Positions 1 to 7,648 of a DNA stretch of 64,000 nt are shown here, piece after piece (position 1 is the stretch's first letter; every line of letters starts with the position of its first letter). Source of the DNA: Sulfolobales archaeon. GTDB taxonomy: Archaea > Thermoproteota > Thermoprotei_A > Sulfolobales > NBVN01. A program made the translations under genes and the position numbers. The notes under the pieces were generated by a model. That model had not been told where the DNA came from. It was given only the letters and a program-made list of their open reading frames with translations, and ran no database searches. The stretch is taken from NCBI GenBank assembly GCA_026413885.1, contig JAOAKA010000002.1, positions 124,001-188,000 on the forward strand, given 5' to 3'.

Positions 1-20
1 CTATAGCTGTTTTACTTGCT

Positions 21-545
21 TCACATACTCACTCTCGTAGCTGCTTCCCCGGGATAGACCACCGGACCGAAGCATAGAGTACTACCGAAAACTTCGAGAG
101 ATAGAGTGCCGGAGCACTCTCTCGATACACATCCGGAGAGTCCGGCTCTAACACCACTGATAAACTCTCGACCTAGAGAGCCGGTTCTAGGGGTTCTGAT
201 CTTGTTGAAGCACCTATCTCGGCAGGCGAGATCGATTATGTAGCTAACTACCTCACTGAGTTCGACACTGTAGCAGCTAATACATGAGACTACGTATGTA
301 ACGTACTCAACAGCTGATAGACTGTACTCTGAGAGTAGCTTAGCGAGAGAATCTGAGGGGAGAGATGTCTCGAGAACTAAGACACCTCCGATATCCGGAA
401 TAAATACTTCAACAGAACTATCGTGTAGATACACAGTATCGCCTAACTCTAGAGAGGCTCTCACTTCTTTAGAGTAGCGAGTAGTTGCGATATATGTATG
501 TCGAACCGGTAATTGAGGAAAACCTGCTGTAAGCAGTGAAGCCAA
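21..545 (-). CDS. THUMP-like small RNA-binding protein (tentative)
   Basis: This 174-residue protein has no full-length relative I can name with certainty. Residues about 50-115 (GGVLVLETSL, then a helix, then SAVEYVTYVV and a second helix VVSYIIDLA) follow the strand-helix-strand-helix order of a THUMP domain, and stand-alone THUMP proteins of this size occur in Crenarchaeota. A role in RNA binding, perhaps tRNA modification, is therefore inferred. It carries seven cysteines, including a CxxC pair, so metal or disulfide binding is possible. It starts 2 nt after the stop of the 81-residue gene at 548-793, so the two form one minus-strand operon. The function is unproven. Confidence 0.5.
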   Translation of the reverse strand: MASLLTAGFPQLPVRHTYIATTRYSKEVRASLELGDTVYLHDSSVEVFIPDIGGVLVLETSLPSDSLAKLLSEYSLSAVEYVTYVVSCISCYSVELSEVVSYIIDLACRDRCFNKIRTPRTGSLGREFISGVRAGLSGCVSRECSGTLSLEVFGSTLCFGPVVYPGEAATRVSM

Positions 546-547
546 CT

Positions 548-793
548 TCAGCTACTAGAACAAAGTTTCTTAAGAACTACTCTCTCGTAGTATGTCGGCT
601 GAATCCACATAATCCACGCCGGTACCTTCTTAATGAACTCGTAGGCTTCACTCCAGTCTTCAACACCTAGATCAGCAGCTAGCTTCTCAAGACTATACTC
701 CGAGTGTACGTATCTATTCAGTAGAGCTACTACTTCCTTAGTTAGAGTTATCTCCCTACCACTACCGAGTCTGACTACCGGGACACAGTCCAC
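548..793 (-). CDS. Hypothetical small helical protein
   Basis: This is an 81-residue protein of unknown function. The middle part (LEKLAADLGVEDWSEAYEFI) reads like a helix-turn-helix or antitoxin-type helical segment, but the match is too weak to assign a family. The GTG start is supported by a GGAGGAG-type ribosome site about 10 nt upstream and, further upstream on the minus strand, a TATA-like element (TATTTAAG) near 828-835. It is the first gene of a two-gene operon with the THUMP-like protein, and expression probably starts from that promoter. Confidence 0.55.
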   Translation of the reverse strand: MDCVPVVRLGSGREITLTKEVVALLNRYVHSEYSLEKLAADLGVEDWSEAYEFIKKVPAWIMWIQPTYYERVVLKKLCSSS

Positions 794-923
794 TGTAGAG
801 TCTCCTCCGAATTGAAGTAAGAAAATACTTAAATACTTTTTACCTTCAGTAGGAGCTGCGAGTTGGAGACCTCGTAAAACAGCACATTGAGATTTATAAC
901 ATCTAGAGAGACAGTAGTATTGA

Positions 924-1946
924 GTGGAGATTATGAAGCCGAAACTCTACATAACGAGAGAACTCTTCGACGATATAGTTGCTAAACTATCGGAGTACTA
1001 CGAAGTCGAAGTATGGGATAAATACCATCACCCCCCACACGACGTACTCTTAAGTAAAGCTAGAGAGGCAGATGCCTTGGTTACACTACTAACTGATAGA
1101 GTTGACTGCAATCTACTTCAAAACTCACCTAAGCTGAGAATAGTAGCGCAATACGCAGTTGGTTTCGATAACGTCGACATAGAGTGTGCTACAAGACTCG
1201 GGATATATGTTACAAATACTCCAGATGTCATCAGTGATACTGTCGCAGAGCTGACTTGGGCTCTAATACTGGCGGTAACTAAGAGAATACTGGAGTCCGA
1301 CGCATTCGTTAGGCGGGGAGAGTGGCGTGGGACGGGAACCCCCTGGCACCCAAAGATGATGCTGGGCGCGGAGCTGAAGGGAAAGGTGCTCGGAATAATT
1401 GGTCTCGGGAGAATAGGTACAAGAGTAGCTAAAATAGGTGTACTAGGCTTCGGCATGAAGGTAGTGTACTACGACATAGTTAGATACAAAGAGAAAGAGG
1501 GAATTCTAGGAGTAGAATACAGAAGTAGCTTAGAAGACCTACTCAGAGAAGCAGATATTGTGAGTCTACACGTACCTCTAACTCCTCAGACTAAACACAT
1601 GATCAACGAGAACACTCTGAGGTTGATGAAGAAGACGGCTATTTTAGTGAATACTGCTAGAGGTGCTGTAGTAGATACAAACGCACTAGTGAAAGCCCTC
1701 AGAGAGGGCTGGATAGCTGGAGCAGGAATAGACGTATTCGAAGGAGAACCTATACCGGCAGACCACCCGCTGACACAATTCAAAAACGTAGTACTTGCAC
1801 CACATGTGGGAAGTGCCACATTCGAGGGGAGATATAGAATGGCTCAAGTAGTTCTCGAAAATCTAGTGGCGTTCTATGAGGGAAGGAGACCGCCAACACT
1901 AGTTAATGAAGACGTATTAAAAGTGCGTCCACCAGGATTCAAGTGA
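924..1946 (+). CDS. gyaR: D-2-hydroxyacid dehydrogenase, glyoxylate reductase type
   Basis: The enzyme is a cytoplasmic NAD(P)H-dependent reductase of 2-keto acids such as glyoxylate or hydroxypyruvate. The 340-residue protein shows the Rossmann motif GLGRIG (residues 160-165) and the catalytic Arg (NTARG, R246), Glu (VFEGEP, E275) and His (APHVG, H294). Its length is normal for the glyoxylate reductase and phosphoglycerate dehydrogenase family. I prefer the reductase call because there is no C-terminal ACT domain. A TATA box (TTTATAA, about 893-899) lies about 27 nt before the GTG at 924, giving a nearly leaderless start; an ATG at 933 is the alternative. It stands alone, followed by a T-rich terminator. 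Confidence 0.9.
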   Translation: MEIMKPKLYITRELFDDIVAKLSEYYEVEVWDKYHHPPHDVLLSKAREADALVTLLTDRVDCNLLQNSPKLRIVAQYAVGFDNVDIECATRLGIYVTNTPDVISDTVAELTWALILAVTKRILESDAFVRRGEWRGTGTPWHPKMMLGAELKGKVLGIIGLGRIGTRVAKIGVLGFGMKVVYYDIVRYKEKEGILGVEYRSSLEDLLREADIVSLHVPLTPQTKHMINENTLRLMKKTAILVNTARGAVVDTNALVKALREGWIAGAGIDVFEGEPIPADHPLTQFKNVVLAPHVGSATFEGRYRMAQVVLENLVAFYEGRRPPTLVNEDVLKVRPPGFK

Positions 1947-1972
1947 TTCCGAGAGCTCCGGTACAGTAAGTC

Positions 1973-1979
1973 TTTTTTT
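1973..1979 (+). terminator. T-run transcription terminator
   Basis: A run of seven T residues lies 27 nt after the stop codon of the glyoxylate reductase gene. Archaeal RNA polymerase stops at such U-tracts without needing a hairpin, and none is obvious here. The placement between that gene and the tRNA gene fits a terminator. Confidence 0.5.
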
Positions 1980-2083
1980 ATATAGAGAAACTATTTTAGA
2001 AGTTAATTGCTGAGAGATGTCGGAATTTATTTACACACCAGTCGAAAGCTTTTAAGTAGCTCTACATTTTAAATACTCTCGGA

Positions 2084-2172
2084 GCCGCGGTAGTATAGCC
2101 CGGTCAAGTATGCGGGCCTCTCGTGCACGTCGGAGCGAGCCCGTGACCCGGGTTCAAATCCCGGCCGCGGCA
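2084..2172 (+). tRNA. tRNA-Glu (CTC) with a 14-nt intron
   Basis: The acceptor arm GCCGCGG (2084-2090) pairs with CCGCGGC (2165-2171). The D arm, the anticodon stem CGGGC/GCCCG (2113-2117 with 2139-2143) and the T arm CCGGG-TTCAAAT-CCCGG are all intact. The anticodon loop is 21 nt long. Removing 2124-2137 leaves the normal 7-nt loop CTCTCGA, so the anticodon is CTC (2120-2122), read as glutamate. The cut falls after position 37, the common archaeal site. The exon-intron boundary forms two 3-nt bulges (CGT and CGA) separated by a 4-bp helix (CTCT with GGAG), a bulge-helix-bulge cut by the splicing endonuclease. The 3' CCA is not fully encoded (ACCT follows). Confidence 0.93.
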
Positions 2173-2174
2173 CC

Positions 2175-2574
2175 TCTCTATTATCTACTAGTCTATTTCC
2201 ACTAAGACCCTCCGGGGTGTTGTCTCTCTAAAACATGTGTTTGAAACATCTCTATTCCCACTTTCTGCTTAGCCGTAGTCTGGAGTTATACCTGCTTAAC
2301 ACTTCTTTCTCTATTTCAATACCACTAGGTAGGATATACATCACCATAATTAATGAAACTAACTATACCCCATCACAACTATTGTCTCACTTTATTGAAT
2401 GAATCTTATAGCTAAGACACAACTCGTAGTAGCTTATCCATACACATATAAGTACTAAATACGTGTAGGAGGGTTTAGATAGCTACATGTCTTCACATAG
2501 CTAGGAGTGACATCACGATGCTCTACTGAAAATTGATAGGAAAAATTTATAAACTCTAGCTAGACGTAGAGCTG
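2175..2574. other. Non-coding stretch before the coiled-coil gene
   Basis: This is 400 nt between the tRNA and the next gene. No reading frame with a ribosome site or recognisable product is visible on either strand. The only element I can support is the promoter at its right end, described separately. Confidence 0.5.
2546..2554 (+). promoter_or_regulatory. TATA box of the coiled-coil surface protein gene
   Basis: TTTATAAAC preceded by an A-rich stretch fits an archaeal TATA box with a BRE. Its centre lies about 25 nt before the GTG start at 2575, which predicts a leaderless transcript. Confidence 0.6.
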
Positions 2575-3747
2575 GTGGCAACATTGAAGTACACATACTT
2601 GGCTTACCTAATCTTAGCAGTAACAGTAATCTCGGTTGCGGTTTTACCTGCCCACGCGCAGGTGAGGGCGGGTGTAATAAAGCTCGATATCAGTAGGACA
2701 ACCGTATATAGGGGTTACCAATGGGTTGAAGTAGTAGCATACATATATACTGGTGAAGCCACTCCCGCACCTACTATAACTAGGTCTGTAGCCACGCTTA
2801 CAGCAGGGATCACGATGAGTCTTCCACTATCCTTGATAGAGCTATATTCACCTACAACTGTTACAGTAGGTAATGTAACGTATACCATTAAGTATCTCGC
2901 GCTAGTGAGAGTTTTTATACCGGAGTCAGCATATACCGGTAAAGGCACTCTGAGAATCGAGATAGCGGGTCGAGCCGCTGGAGTAGACTTCACATTCACT
3001 AGAGATATAACCTTAGAGGTAGCTGATCACAGACCTGTGCTAGCAGCTAGAATCGGGGTTCAAGCAGCTTTAGAGCGTGTGCGGGCTATAGTCACTCTTG
3101 CTTCAGCTCTCGGAATAGATGTTACAGAATACTTTAGAGAGCTATCCGCTGTCGAGAGCTCTGTAGCTGAAGCTACGGAGAGACTAGAGGTCTATGGTGA
3201 GGTAGATGAAGCACTACTACAATACGAGAGAGCTACATCATCACTTGCTTCACTGGAAGCTAGAGTAATAAGCTCTCTAGCAATCAGGCACGGCTCTCTA
3301 GAGAGAAGAGTAACCTCTCTTGAAACATCACTCACTCAGACGATAAAGTCCGTCGAAGATCTCTCGAAGACGTTGGCGGGAACAATACTCGCACTAGAGA
3401 AGAGTGTTGAAGAAGTATCCAAGAGATCGATGGATGCTGTTTCAGCTCTCGCTAAGCAGATGGAGGATTACTCAAAGAAGGTTGATAGAAGCTTATCAGC
3501 ACTCGCAACCAGTATTGATTCTGCTCTAAAGTCTGTAGCTGAAAACACTAAGAAGTCTACTGAGACAGCTCTCAGCGATCTAGCCGGTGGAGTTAAAATT
3601 CTGGACGAAAACGTACTTAAGCTAGCAGAATCTCAGAGAGATCTAGCTTCAAGAGTTTCAGATATATCGAATACTCTTCAAATAAGTCTAATAGTAGTAG
3701 CACTAATGTTACTAGCCTCTATAGCTGTTGTGAGGTTCTTCAAGTAA
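2575..3747 (+). CDS. Membrane-anchored extracytoplasmic coiled-coil protein
   Basis: This 390-residue protein is probably exported and anchored at its C-terminus. Residues about 1-29 form a signal peptide (LAYLILAVTVISVAVLPAHA). Residues 30-150 look beta-rich and carry NVT glycosylation sequons. Residues about 160-365 are helical with long heptad-like stretches (SLERRVTSLETSLTQTIKS) expected to form a coiled coil. The end (LIVVALMLLASIAVVRFFK) is a transmembrane anchor with a basic tail. The layout fits a cell-surface stalk protein. No enzyme motif is seen. The GTG start is set by the TATA box about 25 nt upstream. It is monocistronic. Confidence 0.75.
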   Translation: MATLKYTYLAYLILAVTVISVAVLPAHAQVRAGVIKLDISRTTVYRGYQWVEVVAYIYTGEATPAPTITRSVATLTAGITMSLPLSLIELYSPTTVTVGNVTYTIKYLALVRVFIPESAYTGKGTLRIEIAGRAAGVDFTFTRDITLEVADHRPVLAARIGVQAALERVRAIVTLASALGIDVTEYFRELSAVESSVAEATERLEVYGEVDEALLQYERATSSLASLEARVISSLAIRHGSLERRVTSLETSLTQTIKSVEDLSKTLAGTILALEKSVEEVSKRSMDAVSALAKQMEDYSKKVDRSLSALATSIDSALKSVAENTKKSTETALSDLAGGVKILDENVLKLAESQRDLASRVSDISNTLQISLIVVALMLLASIAVVRFFK

Positions 3748-4117
3748 ATCAATCTTTAGCTGAGCTGTTTTTCTTGAATTTTCTCAACAAGTGCTTGAAA
3801 CAGCGGTATTACCGCGATAGTGATGTTTAAGAAGTTTCTCTTCAACTAGAGTATTGCCGTCGAGACTCTCATTAGTGTGTCCTTCACTCAAGTTCTCTTG
3901 ACGGATTTTCAGTTTCAGCTAGAATAACCCTGTCTAAGTCATAGTCTAGAAAGCCTACTTTCTTCATCACGATCAATACATCCTCACCCAGATAAATTCA
4001 GTACTGATAATAACCTCACTCGTCTAGTATCTATTCAACACTACCTCTACCGCTACTTTAACAACGAGGAATTATTAACAAACATAAAATTTATAAATGC
4101 TTTTATACCCTAAAACT
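3748..4117. other. Non-coding stretch, possibly holding a decayed minus-strand gene
   Basis: No intact gene is visible. Read on the minus strand, short open pieces of 30-34 codons lie in different frames (for example around 3780-3850 and 3910-4000) and have coding-like composition, so this may be an old pseudogene. The evidence is weak and no family is recognisable. A TATA box for the next gene sits at its right end. Confidence 0.3.
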
Positions 4118-4130
4118 GGGTGACACACTG
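4090..4130 (+). promoter_or_regulatory. Promoter, Shine-Dalgarno and CTG start of the ABC binding protein
   Basis: A TATA box (TTTATAAAT, 4090-4098) predicts a transcript start near 4118-4122. GGGTGA (4118-4123) fits the archaeal anti-Shine-Dalgarno and is followed after 4 nt by CTG (4128-4130), which opens the signal-peptide frame. A GTG at 4120 is in another frame and meets a stop after two codons. Confidence 0.6.
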
Positions 4131-6494
4131 AAAATTGCTGTAAGAGTATTAACTCTGCTTATTATACTAGCCTTTGTGGTGGGTTTAGTACAGCAGATAG
4201 AAGCTTCTAGTCTCCCCCCTCCACCACCAGACGAAGCTCACCTAGGAGATTACTGGTTCAGATACGGCCCACACGTAGATAAAGCGGCAATGCCGTTAAT
4301 GAAGGACTACACAATGAGACTGCTAGCCTTTGAAGCTGGAGAAATCTCTCTAACTGGTGTAACAGCCGCCGACCTAGATAGAGTGAGAAGAAATAGACCA
4401 GACGCTCACATAATATTCACTGCCGGCACTACGTCAGCGGGGCACTTAAGATTTAACACCAGGCTCTGGCCGGTGAAGTACTTAGAGCTTAGACAGGCTC
4501 TAGCACACCTCTGGGATAGAAATAGAATGATTTCTGAGTCACCGCTGAGGGGGATCGCAATAAAGTGTACGACTCTCGTTCCCCCAACACACGGACGCTT
4601 TATGAATCCAAACGCCGACTTCGAAAAACTGTATCCCTACGACCCCGAGAAAGCTAAAGCACTACTAGCAAAAATCTTCGTTCCATGTACCGCACCAGAC
4701 GGTAAACCCGCTTGGTGTGACCCGCGGGAAGGTAATAAAGTAGTCGAATGGGAGATATGGGTACTGCCGGAAGCAACATCACCAGTATACTGGTGGATAG
4801 CTCAATACATAAAAACTGAAGCAGAAAAAATTGGTTTGAGAATAAGAGTTAGACCTTCAAGCACAATTGAGATAGATGCGGCTAGAGCTGCTGGAACACT
4901 CCCATCCTGGGTCTCCGGGTGGAGTTTCGCGAGATATCCAACGTTCTTATACTACTTCTTCCACAGTAGAGAACTGAGGCCGGGCGGCTGGAACGAATAC
5001 AAAGTCAACATTAGCAGATTAGACGAAATACTCGACAAATTCATTTTCGCGGAGGACATTGAAGAAGCAGTAAAGTGGGCGTGGGAAGCTCAGGAAATAC
5101 TTGTCGGGGAAGTAATACCTTGGATCCCCACATACACCTCAGTAGGCATAACAGCATTTGACGGCAAGCTAGATAGGTCGACCATCATACTCATATATGC
5201 TCCACCAGCCGACCTCCCGACAGATACATCATGGTTCTGGTGGAGTTCAGTCAGGTTTAAGGATAAGAAGTTCGGAGGCACTCTCGTATACTACCACTCA
5301 GCTGATGTAGGAACTTATCACCCAGCTACTTACCGGTGGACAACTGAGGGTGACGCAATAGCGCGTGTCTATCCAACCTTGTCTTACTCGTACCCACCGA
5401 ATATGTATGATGAGGAGAAGAAGGTTTCAGTGTTCTTTAAGTACTACAAGGCCGAGAAGGTAAGGTATCCGGGAGCTAAAGATGGTGAAGCAGTTCGGAT
5501 AACTATAACACTATTCGAAGGTATTAGATGGCAGGACGGAGTCGAGATGACTGTTGACGATATAGAATACACTCTCATGAAATTCGGTAAGGAATTGAAG
5601 ACGAGGCGATATTACGGGCCCGATATAGATAATCTGATTGAGATTAGGAAGATAAATAAGACTACTGTAGAGATATACTTTGAAGAGCTAGGCTGGGCTG
5701 ATAGGTACTACTATAAGGATTTGAGAATACTGCCTAAACATGTATTTGAGTTACTTCCAGACCCACTCATGGATCCAGCTAAGGTTCCACACCCGTTTGT
5801 ACCCGGTCTGACTGCCATGGTAGGTGCTGGACCGTGGATACTAACGAAGAGAGAGCCTGCGTATACTGAATTCCTTTGGAACCCGTGGTACTACTGGAGG
5901 CATCCAGATCGAACAGTTAAATTTGATTCTACCAGCATTCCTAAAGCTGTCGATGAGGGTAAGCCGTTTAAGCTGAGTGTAACCTTAGTGGACTACTTAG
6001 GTAGTAGAGCAACCAATGCAACTGTCTCAGTAAGACTTACAGGTCCTATGACTCTCACACTATCGTTTACCCATATAGGTGCCGGTGTGTATGAAGTAAC
6101 GGTTCCAGCTCTTAGAGCTGGTACCTACACAGTTGAGATTTACGCTGAACAGCCCATCATGAAGTGGTCTGTCGACAATAAGTACACTACAACACTAACT
6201 ATAGCTGCTGCTGCTCCAGGTGTTGGTCCTGTAGGACCTACAATCGAGAGACCACCACCAGTTGTTATTGAAATACCGGGCTTACCACCGGTATCTATAG
6301 CGCCACCACCAACCGTATCGTTCTCAGCACCTGAGATCAAAATTGTGACTCCATCGATAACATTAACATCACCAGATGCTATGTCCAAGTTGGTAGAGGC
6401 TACTGCTGCAGTAGCACCAGCTACACTCTCCTATGGAGCAGCTGTGCTCTCGGTTGTAGCACTGGGAGTAGCGGCTACAATAAAGAGAAAATAG
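4128..6494 (+). CDS. ABC importer substrate-binding protein, family 5 (peptide type), permuted
   Basis: This is the extracytoplasmic binding protein for a peptide or sugar importer. Starting from CTG gives a good signal peptide (KIAVRVLTLLIILAFVV); the first standard start (GTG at 4176) would cut it in half. The order of domains is unusual. The part normally C-terminal comes first (LRQALAHLWDRNRMI, YPYDPEKAKALL, ending near residue 390), and the normally N-terminal part follows (GTLVYYHSADVGTYHPA, then FEGIRWQDGVEMTVDDIEYT). An Ig-like segment, a proline-rich linker and a C-terminal membrane anchor end the protein, which is 788 residues long. Two permease genes follow, so the complex is clear, but the substrate is not. 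Confidence 0.8.
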   Translation: MKIAVRVLTLLIILAFVVGLVQQIEASSLPPPPPDEAHLGDYWFRYGPHVDKAAMPLMKDYTMRLLAFEAGEISLTGVTAADLDRVRRNRPDAHIIFTAGTTSAGHLRFNTRLWPVKYLELRQALAHLWDRNRMISESPLRGIAIKCTTLVPPTHGRFMNPNADFEKLYPYDPEKAKALLAKIFVPCTAPDGKPAWCDPREGNKVVEWEIWVLPEATSPVYWWIAQYIKTEAEKIGLRIRVRPSSTIEIDAARAAGTLPSWVSGWSFARYPTFLYYFFHSRELRPGGWNEYKVNISRLDEILDKFIFAEDIEEAVKWAWEAQEILVGEVIPWIPTYTSVGITAFDGKLDRSTIILIYAPPADLPTDTSWFWWSSVRFKDKKFGGTLVYYHSADVGTYHPATYRWTTEGDAIARVYPTLSYSYPPNMYDEEKKVSVFFKYYKAEKVRYPGAKDGEAVRITITLFEGIRWQDGVEMTVDDIEYTLMKFGKELKTRRYYGPDIDNLIEIRKINKTTVEIYFEELGWADRYYYKDLRILPKHVFELLPDPLMDPAKVPHPFVPGLTAMVGAGPWILTKREPAYTEFLWNPWYYWRHPDRTVKFDSTSIPKAVDEGKPFKLSVTLVDYLGSRATNATVSVRLTGPMTLTLSFTHIGAGVYEVTVPALRAGTYTVEIYAEQPIMKWSVDNKYTTTLTIAAAAPGVGPVGPTIERPPPVVIEIPGLPPVSIAPPPTVSFSAPEIKIVTPSITLTSPDAMSKLVEATAAVAPATLSYGAAVLSVVALGVAATIKRK

Positions 6495-6607
6495 CTAAAG
6501 CACTTTTTAATTTTACCTATTTCTTGTCTGTTAGAGAGAATAACAGAGCTTAAACTAAGTAAGGAAGCGTTATTATAAACTTTATATAGCTTTAAACATC
6601 TTAATAT

Positions 6608-7648
6608 GTGGTGTTGATCCTGGGTGCCGGGAGATTTATAGTTAAAACAGGTGTTAGACTCTTCGCTACTTATCTGGCGGTCGTGATTCTATACTTTGTT
6701 GTCGTTAGAGTTCTTCCCGTCCTAGCGGCTGGAGGAGACATGTACGCTGACCCACTCCTTGCCGCCCTTAGAAGAACTGCTGAAGATCCAAGATTTACCT
6801 TCTGGATAGACGAAGCGATTAGAACTTACGGTCTCGATAGACCGCTTATCCCTGACCAGCTCTTGATATACTTAAGGAGTGTTCTGACTTTTCGATATGG
6901 TGTCTCAGTATATACCCAGCAGCCTGTTCTAGATGAAATAGCTGTCAGACTTCCGTACACTCTATCTTTCTACACTATATCTACAGTGCTGCCGATAGTA
7001 ATTGGGTATTACCTGGGGATTATATCAGCCAAGCATAGAGGGAAGACTCTGGATTCTGTAATCGTCCAGACATCTGTAATTTCAAGGATTTTACCGGGCT
7101 GGCTCGTTTTACTACTGATATACTACGGTCTCGCATATCTACCCCGAATCTACTGGAATATTCATATATTCCCGCTCCCAGTTAGAGCGCCGGAAGTCGG
7201 TATTAGAGATTTGGAGCAGTTTAGGTATTTACTGTGGTATATGTCCCCTATGCTACTAGCAGCACTAATAGCTTGGTCTGGTGGGTGGATATACTACATA
7301 AGACAGCTAGTAGTATCTGAAATGGGTCAAGACTACTACGTCACCGCTATCGCTAAAGGTCTTGATGAGAGAACTGCTTTGAGCAAACACGTTATACCAA
7401 ATGTTAGACCTCCTTTAGTAATGTCTCTAGCCTACACAATACCTGATATATTTGGTGGGTCGATAATATTTGAGATAATATGTAACTGGCCTGGAATAGC
7501 GAGCTTTTCATATGTTGCTCTGCAGACGTGGGATTTCCCAGTTATGTCAGCATTCTTCACTATTTCCGCACTCCTAAACGTTATATCACTATTTATCGCT
7601 GAAGTCGTACTAGTCGCAGTCGACCCGAGAATTAGAACGGGTGGTTAG
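6608..7648 (+). CDS. ABC importer permease, DppB/OppB type
   Basis: This 346-residue polytopic membrane protein is the first permease of the importer. It has an N-terminal membrane segment (LFATYLAVVILYFVVVRVLPVL), an extracytoplasmic loop, and the DppB-type core with several membrane segments. The EAA-type loop that contacts the ATPase is visible at DYYVTAIAKGLDERTALSKHVIPN, about residues 240-265. The length is normal for the family. A T/A-rich promoter-like region lies just upstream (about 6570-6595), so it may have its own leaderless GTG start as well as read-through from the binding-protein gene. It overlaps the next permease gene by 8 nt. Confidence 0.88.
   Translation: MVLILGAGRFIVKTGVRLFATYLAVVILYFVVVRVLPVLAAGGDMYADPLLAALRRTAEDPRFTFWIDEAIRTYGLDRPLIPDQLLIYLRSVLTFRYGVSVYTQQPVLDEIAVRLPYTLSFYTISTVLPIVIGYYLGIISAKHRGKTLDSVIVQTSVISRILPGWLVLLLIYYGLAYLPRIYWNIHIFPLPVRAPEVGIRDLEQFRYLLWYMSPMLLAALIAWSGGWIYYIRQLVVSEMGQDYYVTAIAKGLDERTALSKHVIPNVRPPLVMSLAYTIPDIFGGSIIFEIICNWPGIASFSYVALQTWDFPVMSAFFTISALLNVISLFIAEVVLVAVDPRIRTGG

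Noticed and set aside
2113-2143. Reading the tRNA as tRNA-Asp (GTC) using the GTC inside the loop
   Set aside because: GTC at 2129-2131 lies within the 14-nt intron. Removal at the bulge-helix-bulge sites gives anticodon CTC, hence glutamate.
3780-4000. Possible decayed minus-strand gene
   Set aside because: The open pieces are short, lie in different frames, and resemble no family I recognise, so I do not call a pseudogene.
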